From Actinobacteria bacterium UBA4719 (GTDB lineage: Bacteria > Actinomycetota > Actinomycetes > Actinomycetales > Dermatophilaceae): DNA of 9,980 bases. Position 1 is the first letter of the stretch, and each line of letters starts with the position of its first letter. The notes under the pieces are model-generated. The model was given only the letters and a program-made list of their open reading frames with translations. It was not told the DNA's origin and made no database searches. The translations under genes and the position numbers were made by a program. The stretch lies in the NCBI GenBank assembly GCA_002404345.1, contig DHJN01000088.1, positions 19,603 through 29,582 of the forward strand, read 5' to 3'. This document shows positions 1 to 8,913 of the stretch, piece by piece.

Positions 1-1304
1 CCGCGCCGCAGGATGTGGACGGTGTTGGTGTCCTGCCCGAAGGCCTTGTCCACGCCCACCTCATTGGCCACGAGCACGTCGCAGCCCTTGCGCACGAGCT
101 TGTCCCGTGCATGGTCAAGAACGGTGTGCCTCGCATCGCCCGTCTCGGCCGCGAAGCCCACGATCACCGGGTATGCGGCGCGGCCCCTGGACTGCACCAA
201 CCCGGCCAGGACATCGGGGTTACGGACCAGCTGGATCGTGGGTGCCGACTGGTCTCCATCGGGCATGCCGTCAGTGTCGGGCGTTTCGTCACGGTCGGGC
301 ATGCCGTCAGTGTCGGGCGTGTCGTCATGGTCGGGCGTGTCGTCATGAGACTTCTTGATCTTGGTATCGACGTAGTGCGCCGGCCGGTAGTCCGCGACGG
401 CAGCGGTCATCACGACGACATCGGACTCCTGCGCCGCCTTGGCCACGGCCTCGCCGAGCTCCACGGCGGTCTGAACCTGCACCAGCGTCACACCTTCGGG
501 AACTGCCAACGCCACGTTGGCCGAGATCAGGGTGACCTCTGCGCCACGGGCGGCCGCTACCGCGGCGAGCGCGTAGCCCTGCTTGCCCGAGGAACGATTG
601 CCCAGAAACCGGACCGGATCCAGCGGCTCACGCGTGCCGCCCGCGCTGATGACGACCCGTCGTCCTGCCAACGCGCCGACTGCTACCCCGTTTGTTGCGC
701 CCAAACCACCGTTCTGGGTCGATTCCGCCCGCGATTCGGTGGTTTCCGAGCAAGAAGCGGAAGGGGTGACGGCGGACAGGAGCTCACGGCATACGGCAAA
801 GATGTCCTCGGGCTCGGGCAGCCGGCCGGCGCCGGTGTCGGACCCGGTCAGCCGTCCCGAAGCCGGGTCGATCACGTGCACGCCGCGCGAACGCAGGGTC
901 GCCACATTGGCCGCCGTGGCCGGGTGCTCCCACATCTCGGTGTGCATCGCCGGGGCGAGCACCACTGGACAGCGAGCGGTCAACAGGGTGTTGGTCAGCA
1001 GGTCGTCGGCCAGTCCATGGGCCGCCTTGGCCACGAGATCTGCGGTCGCCGGTGCGACGACGACGAGATCAGCCTGCTGACCCAGGCGCACGTGCGGCAC
1101 CAGGTGGGAGTCGGTCCAGACATCGGTCGAGACGGGTTTGCCCGACAGCGCCGCCCAGGTGGGCGCGCCGACGAACTTCAGCGCGGCCGCGGTGGGTACG
1201 ACCGTCACGTCATGCCCGCTCTCGGTGAACAGACGCAACAGGAAACAGGCCTTGTAGGCAGCGATCCCGCCGCTGACCCCAAGGACCACCCGCTTGCCGG
1301 TCAT
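1..1304 (-). CDS. coaBC: Bifunctional phosphopantothenoylcysteine synthetase/decarboxylase (partial, 3' end outside window)
   Basis: CoaB joins cysteine to 4'-phosphopantothenate using CTP, and CoaC decarboxylates the product, giving 4'-phosphopantetheine for coenzyme A. The ATG at 1304 starts MTGKRVVLGVSGGIAAYKA, the FMN-binding start of CoaC. His71 in PHVRLG is the likely catalytic histidine, APATAD (84-89) follows, and PAMHTEMW (118-125) has His where E. coli has Asn in PAMN. An unusually long low-complexity linker (about 178-210) leads to CoaB: ISAGGTREPLDPVRFLGNRS (219-238), AAVADYRP (301-308) and the KIKK motif (315-318). Just after KIKK lies an insert of six-residue acidic repeats (HDDTPD type, residues 320-349), then normal sequence resumes at APTIQLVRNPDV. 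The frame stays open to the left edge after 434 codons, with a few dozen residues at most outside. The minus frame is unbroken throughout. Confidence 0.95.
   Translation of the reverse strand, partial: MTGKRVVLGVSGGIAAYKACFLLRLFTESGHDVTVVPTAAALKFVGAPTWAALSGKPVSTDVWTDSHLVPHVRLGQQADLVVVAPATADLVAKAAHGLADDLLTNTLLTARCPVVLAPAMHTEMWEHPATAANVATLRSRGVHVIDPASGRLTGSDTGAGRLPEPEDIFAVCRELLSAVTPSASCSETTESRAESTQNGGLGATNGVAVGALAGRRVVISAGGTREPLDPVRFLGNRSSGKQGYALAAVAAARGAEVTLISANVALAVPEGVTLVQVQTAVELGEAVAKAAQESDVVVMTAAVADYRPAHYVDTKIKKSHDDTPDHDDTPDTDGMPDRDETPDTDGMPDGDQSAPTIQLVRNPDVLAGLVQSRGRAAYPVIVGFAAETGDARHTVLDHARDKLVRKGCDVLVANEVGVDKAFGQDTNTVHILRR
258..347 (-). repeat. 18-bp in-frame tandem repeat in coaBC (5 units)
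   Basis: Five adjoining 18-bp units lie at 330-347, 312-329, 294-311, 276-293 and 258-275, coding HDDTPD, HDDTPD, TDGMPD, RDETPD and TDGMPD. Units 1 and 2 are identical; units 3 and 5 differ at one base. A further degenerate unit (GDQSAP, 240-257) may follow. All units share the pattern xDxxPD. The insert is strongly acidic and sits in the loop after the CoaB KIKK motif. Confidence 0.92.
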
Positions 1305-1360
1305 CGTGTCACCGCGCCGGCACTGTGTGTCTTCCGTCTATTGAGACTGATCGGTCTGGC

Positions 1361-1624
1361 TCAGCCGTCGGTGGGCTGAGAGGTCAGCAGACCCTCGTTG
1401 ATCTCACGCAGCGCGATCGACATCGGCTTCTCGTTGACCTTGGTCTCGACGAGCGGGCCGACGTACTCGAGCAGCCCCTCGGAGAGCTGGGAGTAGTACG
1501 CGTTGATCTGGCGCGCGCGCTTCGCCGAGTAGATGACCAGGGCGTACTTGGAGTCCGCTACCTTGAGCAGGTCGTCGATCGGAGGGTTGGTGATGCCCTC
1601 GGGGGCAGCCTGCGTTCCAGACAC
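1361..1624 (-). CDS. rpoZ: DNA-directed RNA polymerase omega subunit
   Basis: Small subunit that helps assemble and stabilise RNA polymerase by holding the beta-prime subunit. From the GTG at 1624 it is 87 residues, beginning [20 protein letters not shown] as in other actinobacterial omegas. The core [21 protein letters not shown] and the C-terminal [15 protein letters not shown] are strongly conserved in the family. A TTG at 1630 in the same frame would add two residues, but the Shine-Dalgarno spacing favours GTG. It lies 78 nt after gmk and 56 nt before coaBC, and the order gmk-rpoZ-coaBC is common in many bacteria. No dedicated promoter or terminator was recognised in the 78-bp gap, so readthrough from the mihF-gmk transcript is the simplest expectation. 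Confidence 0.96.
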   Translation of the reverse strand: MSGTQAAPEGITNPPIDDLLKVADSKYALVIYSAKRARQINAYYSQLSEGLLEYVGPLVETKVNEKPMSIALREINEGLLTSQPTDG

Positions 1625-1630
1625 TGTCAA

Positions 1631-1634
1631 TCTC
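1631..1634 (-). promoter_or_regulatory. Likely rpoZ Shine-Dalgarno, decides the start
   Basis: The minus strand reads CGAGA TTGACA GTG. GAGA lies 6 nt before the GTG at 1624, a normal spacing, but directly abuts the upstream TTG (1630), which is too close to serve it. This favours the GTG start for rpoZ. Confidence 0.4.
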
Positions 1635-1702
1635 GATTCGTTGGTGAAAACATGAATGCCACGGCTCTGGCCTTGATGATGCTGCCGGCGCGCAAAAATG
1701 GA

Positions 1703-2284
1703 TCACGCGCGTATCAATGATACGAGTTCTTCGCTCGCCTGTTGAACATTGTCGTTCACGATGGTGACATCGAACTCCTTTTGAGCCGCCAGCTCCTGCC
1801 GGGCAGTGGTCAGCCGCACCTGCCGTTCCTCCTCGGACTCGGTGCCACGTCCACGGAGCCGACGCACCAGCTCGTCCCAGCTCGGAGGGGCGAGAAAGAC
1901 GAACAACGCCTCCGGGATCTGCTGCCGAACCTGGCGCGCACCCTGCAGATCGATCTCGAGCAATGCCATCCGCCCTGCTGCGAGAGCCTCATCGACCGGC
2001 CCGCGCGGCGTGCCGTACTTGGCCTGGTGGTGGACAACGGCCCACTCCAGGAACTCCCCAGCCGCCCGCATCCCCTCGAACTGCCCGTCGTCGACGAAGT
2101 GGTAGTGCGTGCCGTCGATCTCGCGCGGGCGCGGCTTGCGCGTGGTCATCGAGACCGACACCCATACCTCGGGGAAGTTCTTGCGGATGTATGCCGCCAC
2201 GGTCCCCTTCCCCACGGCGGTAGGGCCGGCCAGGACCACCAGCCGGCTCTTGGGCGAGGTCCGGCTCTTGGAGGATGTCACCAC
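1703..2284 (-). CDS. gmk: Guanylate kinase
   Basis: Phosphorylates GMP (and dGMP) to GDP with ATP, an essential cytoplasmic step of purine nucleotide supply. The 193 residues match the usual length of bacterial guanylate kinases. The P-loop is GPTAVGKGT (20-28, Lys26). The GMP-binding region has SMTTRKPRPRE (45-55) followed by DGTHYHF (57-63), and the lid region has RLRGRGTES (about 141-149). The start is ambiguous: GTG GTG at 2284 and 2281, 6 nt after the mihF stop, with no good Shine-Dalgarno. Re-initiation after mihF is plausible. The 18 residues before the core are poorly conserved and contain an 18-bp tandem duplication coding TSSKSR TSPKSR (2243-2278). A 13-bp palindrome, GTATCAATGATAC, lies at the 3' end of the gene (1711-1723). 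Confidence 0.95.
   Translation of the reverse strand: MVTSSKSRTSPKSRLVVLAGPTAVGKGTVAAYIRKNFPEVWVSVSMTTRKPRPREIDGTHYHFVDDGQFEGMRAAGEFLEWAVVHHQAKYGTPRGPVDEALAAGRMALLEIDLQGARQVRQQIPEALFVFLAPPSWDELVRRLRGRGTESEEERQVRLTTARQELAAQKEFDVTIVNDNVQQASEELVSLIRA
2243..2278 (-). repeat. 18-bp tandem duplication at gmk N-terminus
   Basis: Two adjoining 18-bp units (2261-2278 and 2243-2260) match at 15 of 18 positions and code TSSKSR and TSPKSR. They lie upstream of the conserved P-loop core and contribute a basic N-terminal extension. Confidence 0.7.
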
Positions 2285-2290
2285 TGCCGG

Positions 2291-2608
2291 TCAGGTCTGT
2301 TCGAAGCGTTCGATCAGCGCCGCAATCTGGTTGTTGCCCAGGCCACGGACCCGGCGGGTCTCGGAGATGCCGACCTCATCCATGATCTGGCGGGCTCGGA
2401 CTCGGCCCACTCCGGGCATCGACTCCAGCAACGCCGACACCTTCATCTTGCCAACGACCTCGTTGTTCTTGCCGTCAGCGATGACGTCGGACAGCAGACC
2501 CTGGGCGTACTTGAGGCGGTTCTTGACTGCGGCCCGCTCACGACGAGCGACTGCGGACTTTGCAAGAGCCTCGGCGCGCTGCTCCGGGGTGAGCTGGGGA
2601 AGAGCCAC
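2291..2608 (-). CDS. mihF: Integration host factor, actinobacterial type (mIHF)
   Basis: Small basic nucleoid-associated protein that binds and bends DNA. It was first known as a host factor for mycobacteriophage L5 integration and is unrelated in sequence to E. coli IHF. The 105 residues begin MALPQLTPEQRAEALAK, and the core VKNRLKY...GKMKVSALLESMPGVGRVRARQIM is highly typical. PGVGRVRA (65-72) is the helix-hairpin-like turn that contacts DNA, and RRVRGLG (85-91) is the second basic element. The start is GTG at 2608, with GAGGAG about 7 nt upstream, the clearest ribosome site in the window. The gmk start follows the stop after only 6 nt, so the two are probably cotranscribed. The mihF-gmk-rpoZ-coaBC order is conserved in actinomycetes. 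There is no sign of damage. Confidence 0.96.
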   Translation of the reverse strand: MALPQLTPEQRAEALAKSAVARRERAAVKNRLKYAQGLLSDVIADGKNNEVVGKMKVSALLESMPGVGRVRARQIMDEVGISETRRVRGLGNNQIAALIERFEQT

Positions 2609-2688
2609 AGTCAGTCTCCTCGTAGGGACGAATCGGATGAAGCCATCGCGATGCCAGCCGTCCGGCCGCAGATGACCCGTATCGCCCG

Positions 2689-2718
2689 AACCTAGCGAGT
2701 CCGGGCGCGACCGTGCAA
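2689..2718 (-). promoter_or_regulatory. Possible promoter for mihF-gmk
   Basis: In the 124-bp gap between pyrF and mihF the minus strand has TTGCAC (2718-2713), an 18-nt spacer and TAGGTT (2694-2689). TAnnnT fits an actinobacterial -10 box and TTG fits the start of a -35 box. Transcription would start about 75 nt before the mihF GTG. A 6-bp inverted repeat with a 3-nt loop (ACCGTG/CACGGT, 2710-2724) overlaps the -35. Weak matches like this occur by chance; the main support is the gap itself, which breaks an otherwise tightly overlapping gene array. Confidence 0.3.
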
Positions 2719-2732
2719 CACGGTGGGCATCC

Positions 2733-3617
2733 TCAGGTGCTCAACATGACGTTCAGCTGCTGGGCCGTACGCCGGGCCGCGGCTTTCAGCGCCGCGCCGT
2801 CAGGCCCGGCCCCGAGGATCTCGCGGCTGCTGCTGGCCAGGACGTTGTCCAAGGCCGCGCCGAACACCGTGCGCAGATCGTCGGCCGTGGCGCCCTGGGC
2901 GCCCACACCCGGTGCGAGCAGAGGTGCATTGGCCGCGGCCAGGTCGAGACCGAGCCGCTGGACCGTATCGCCTACGGTGGCGCCGATGACCAGGCCGACG
3001 CTGCCAAGGACCTGGACACCGCGGGCAGCATGGTGGATGGAGTTCTCGTTGGTCACGCCGTCCACGATGCTGCCGGCCACGGTGCGGCCGTCCCGGGTCG
3101 CGTGCTGCACCTGGGCCCCCTCGGGGTTGGAGGTGAGGGCCAGGACGAACACGCCCCGCCCGTTCTCGCGGGCCAGATCCAGTGCCGGACGCAGCGACCC
3201 AAAGCCGAGGAAGGGGCTGACAGTGATGGCGTCCGCACGCAGCGGGCTGTCCCCGCAGAGATAGGCGTGGGCGTACGCGGTCATGGTCGAGCCGATGTCG
3301 CCCCGCTTCACGTCGAGCAAGGACAAAGTGCGAGCTTCACGCAGGCTGGTGAGCGTGCGCTCGAGCACCGCTACCCCAGCCGAACCGAAACGCTCGAAGA
3401 ACGCCGACTGGGGCTTGACCACCGCCACAGTCCCGGCGAACGCCTCGACGCAGGTCAGGGCAAACGTCTCCAGGCCCTGGACGGTCTCATCCAGGCCCCA
3501 GTGCGCCAGCAGTCCCGGGTGGGGGTCGATCCCGGCACAGAGCGGGCCTAGCTCGTCCATGGCGACGCGCAGCCTGGCTCCGAAGGACTCGGTCATCGAT
3601 GAACTCAGGCCGCTCAT
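2733..3617 (-). CDS. pyrF: Orotidine 5'-phosphate decarboxylase (type 2)
   Basis: Decarboxylates OMP to UMP, the last step of the de novo pathway. The 294 residues fit the longer type 2 family found in actinobacteria. The signature LLDVKRGDIGST (100-111) contains the catalytic Asp102-Lys104-Asp107 set. Other family marks are AGIDPHP (28-34), FFERFGSAGVAVLER (73-87) and ALTSNPEGAQVQHA (160-173), the last two typical of type 2. The ATG at 3617 makes an ATGA overlap with the pyrD stop, supporting translational coupling, but it has no clear Shine-Dalgarno. A second ATG at 3596 (MTESFGARL) would remove seven poorly conserved residues and also lacks a strong site, so the start is uncertain by 21 nt. 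If the pyrD frameshift is real, ribosomes would leave pyrD at 4248 and coupling to pyrF would probably be lost. Confidence 0.95.
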   Translation of the reverse strand: MSGLSSSMTESFGARLRVAMDELGPLCAGIDPHPGLLAHWGLDETVQGLETFALTCVEAFAGTVAVVKPQSAFFERFGSAGVAVLERTLTSLREARTLSLLDVKRGDIGSTMTAYAHAYLCGDSPLRADAITVSPFLGFGSLRPALDLARENGRGVFVLALTSNPEGAQVQHATRDGRTVAGSIVDGVTNENSIHHAARGVQVLGSVGLVIGATVGDTVQRLGLDLAAANAPLLAPGVGAQGATADDLRTVFGAALDNVLASSSREILGAGPDGAALKAAARRTAQQLNVMLST

Positions 3618-4370
3618 CGGCGCGGGTCCAGTCGCGAGTGCGCAATTCCCACGGCATCGCTGAATCGAGCAAATCCCTTGTCCTGCAAGGCTGCTGCCAG
3701 CTCGCGGTTGACCCGCACTGGCGCGGTGGGGTCGTTGAACGTCGCGGTTCCCACCTGGATCGCACTCGCGCCGGCCGCGACGAGCTGCAAGGCGTCGTCG
3801 CCGGTGCGTACTCCCCCGACGCCGATGATCGGGACGGTGGGGATGCGGCCCTCGATCATCGCTGCGCGCACCTGCCAGACGGCGCGCACGGCCACAGGTC
3901 CGATGCCGGGCCCGGACAGTCCACCGGTCACGCCGGCGACCTGGGGACGCAGCAGCTCGGTATCGATCACCATGGCGAGCAGGGTGTTGATCATCGTCAG
4001 CCCGTCGGCACCGGCTTCGACGCAGGCGCCGGCGATCTCCACGATGTCGGTCACGTCGGGGCTGAGCTTGGCGAAGATGGGGATGTCCCGCGGCAGCTTC
4101 TCTCGCACCAGTGCGATGACCGTGGCCGACGACAGCGGGTCGCAGGCGAAGACGAGTCCCCGGTTCGCGACGTTGGGGCAGGAGATGTTGACCTCGACGC
4201 CGACCACAGCGTCGAACGCCGGCGACTGGCGCAAGACCGCGGCCACCTCAGCAAACTCGCCGGCGGTGTTCCCGGCGATGGATGCGAGCACTCGCGCCCC
4301 GACCGACTTGAGCCACCCCAGGTCTTTGCTGGCAAAGTCGGTGATCCCCGGCCCCTGCAGGCCGATCGAG

Positions 4371-4373
4371 TTT
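4371..4373 (-). other. Single-base insertion site in pyrD
   Basis: The plus strand reads TTT here, so the coding strand reads CTCAAACTCG. The family-consistent reading (Leu-Asn-Ser-Ile) needs CTCAACTCG, one A fewer. Both flanking reading frames encode conserved PyrD sequence right up to this point, which fixes the lesion to within a few bases. The run of three A is too short for typical transcriptional slippage. Confidence 0.88.
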
Positions 4374-4577
4374 GAGCATCCCGCTCGGCGTCTCGGCCAT
4401 CCGCGGGGTGCCGCGGCCGGATCGGGGATCCGCCAGCACCGTCTTGGTGACGAAGGCACCCAGCTCGGCGATGTCGAAGAAGCGGTGCAGCTCCTTGCCG
4501 TTCGCCGCGCAGCCCGAAGCAGTCATCAACGGGTTGGGCAGCCGCATCCCGGCCAGGTCGACGCTCATGTCAATGGT

Positions 4578-4595
4578 GGCGCTGGTGGCGCTGGT
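4578..4595 (-). repeat. 9-bp tandem repeat at pyrD N-terminus
   Basis: Two identical 9-bp units, ACCAGCGCC on the coding strand (4587-4595 and 4578-4586), code TSA TSA, followed by a third ACC. They sit before the conserved start of the PyrD fold (residues 6-11). The period is half of the 18 bp seen elsewhere in the window. Confidence 0.6.
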
Positions 4596-4609
4596 GCTCC
4601 CTGCGGTCA

Positions 4610-5595
4610 TCAGTGACCTCTCATGGCGACCGCGCCGTGGGCATCCTGCGGAACTGCGCACCATCCGTGCTCGAATGCGTCCCAGCGAACCCGGTCGCCG
4701 CGGAAGACGGGGCCCTCGACGCAAGAGCGGACCATGCGGGTGAGCCCGTCGTCGCCGACCACCGGCATCACGCAGGTCATGCAGACCCCGATGCCGCACG
4801 CCATCGACTCCTCGACGGCAACCTGGGCGACGGCGCCCTGTGCCGTTGCGACGTCGGTGATGGACTTGAGCATCGCCATCGGCCCGCAGCCATAGACGAC
4901 GTCGGCGTGGCAACGGCGGATGACGTCGGTCAGGACATCGGAGACCCAGCCCTTGATGCCCATGGAGCCGTCGTCGGTGGTCACCGTGACTCCGTCCATA
5001 GCTCGACGGGAGCGGCGCGCCTCGACCACGCCGAAGAGCCGGTCCTTGGTTGCCGCACCGAGAACCATCTCGACGTGGCAACCACGCTCCCGCAGCTCGG
5101 CGGCCAGCCAGAACAGCGGCGCACTGCCATATCCGCCGCCGACAAGAACACACGCCACAGGCTCTTTCGGCAGCGGGAAGGGGTGTCCGAGCGGGCCGAT
5201 GATGTTGACTTCGTCGTGCACGCTCAGGCCGGTCAGCCACCGGGTGCCCGGCCCGCGAGCGGCCACCACGACGTCAACCGTGCCGCCGTGGGTGCCACTC
5301 GGGCTCACCTGGTTGATCGAGCTGACGTTGTGGATCGAGCTGACGTTGTGGATCGAGCTGACCTTGTCGACGGAACTGGCCCTGTAGATCGAGAAGCAGC
5401 GCCGCAGCAGATTGGCCGAGGTGTCACCGCCGACCGCCACCGCGACGAACTGCCCCGGCTTGGCCAGCTCGGCCACCCCGGGCGCCACGAACGTCAGGTG
5501 GTGATAGGCGCCCACCCGGCGGGTGGCGATCAGCTCCCCGGTGAGCTGGGGCGTGCGCACGCTCTGCTGGGGGGTGGGCTCCAAGAACGCTCCGC

Positions 5596-5599
<4 letters not shown>
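4610..5599 (-). CDS. pyrK: Dihydroorotate dehydrogenase B, electron transfer subunit
   Basis: Iron-sulfur flavoprotein that takes electrons from the PyrD FMN and passes them through [2Fe-2S] and FAD to NAD+. The 329 residues, longer than usual for the family, show an FAD domain with RRCFSIYRA (66-74), an NAD-binding VGGGYGSAP stretch (153-161), GCGPM (237-241), and the cluster cysteines Cys268, Cys273, Cys276 and Cys293 in the CxxxxCxxC...C pattern typical of PyrK. The GTG start (5599) forms a GTGA overlap with the carB stop, with GGAAG 7 nt upstream. The stop overlaps the pyrD ATG by 1 nt. The extra length comes partly from a hexapeptide tandem repeat (residues about 74-97, consensus VSSIHN) inserted straight after the FAD-binding motif, where relatives have a short turn. 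Its presence beside pyrD indicates the class 1B, NAD-linked enzyme rather than the membrane, quinone-linked class 2 form. Confidence 0.93.
5309..5380 (-). repeat. 18-bp in-frame tandem repeat in pyrK (3 clear units plus 1 degenerate)
   Basis: Coding-strand units are 5363-5380 (ASSVDK, 12/18 match), 5345-5362 (VSSIHN), 5327-5344 (VSSIHN, identical to the previous unit) and 5309-5326 (VSSINQ, 15/18). The identical unit reads GTCAGCTCGATCCACAAC. The preceding codons for CFSIYR (5381-5398) also resemble the unit (11/18), so the array may have grown out of the native FAD-motif sequence. Confidence 0.9.

Positions 5600-8912
<3,313 letters not shown>

Positions 8913-8913
<1 letters not shown>

Larger units (their letters stand above)
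3614..4610 (-). pseudogene. pyrD: Dihydroorotate dehydrogenase B catalytic subunit, interrupted by one-base frameshift
   Basis: FMN enzyme oxidising dihydroorotate to orotate, the fourth step of UMP synthesis. The ATG at 4610 has AGAGG upstream and overlaps the pyrK stop by 1 nt. Residues 1-79 read normally to ETPSGML; then the frame shifts. As written the codons continue CTC AAA CTC GAT (LKLD) and stop at 4248, giving a 120-residue product. Removing one A from the AAA at 4371-4373 gives NSIGLQGPG, the expected family sequence, and an uninterrupted 331-residue protein to the stop at 3614. The total span of 997 nt (3n+1) agrees. The restored protein has NISCPN with Cys144, the active-site base of class 1 enzymes (class 2 uses Ser), plus the C-terminal FMN-phosphate region IIGVGGV and GASAIQVGTA. 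No other damage is visible, so a recent mutation or a sequencing error is more likely than an old pseudogene. The N-terminus also has a 9-bp repeat coding TSATSA. Confidence 0.9.

Noticed and set aside
258..347. CRISPR-like or regulatory direct repeats
   Set aside because: Units adjoin without spacers, keep the reading frame and lie inside coaBC, so they are protein-coding tandem repeats.
15..1379. Long plus-strand open frame opposite coaBC
   Set aside because: It is antisense to a clearly conserved CoaBC frame, and its Gly/Arg/His-rich translation resembles no family; long antisense frames are expected at this GC content.
1625..1702. Promoter or small gene in the gmk-rpoZ gap
   Set aside because: No convincing -35/-10 pair and no frame with a ribosome site; the TTGACA next to the rpoZ start lies at the start codon itself, so it cannot be a -35 box for rpoZ.
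2710..2724. Rho-independent terminator after pyrF
   Set aside because: The hairpin has only 6 bp with a 3-nt loop and is not followed by a T-run on the minus strand.
4371..4373. Programmed ribosomal frameshifting in pyrD
   Set aside because: Restoration needs a +1 shift (skipping one base) at CTC AAA CTC; there is no slippery heptamer, rare-codon or stop-codon context, and PyrD is not known to use recoding.
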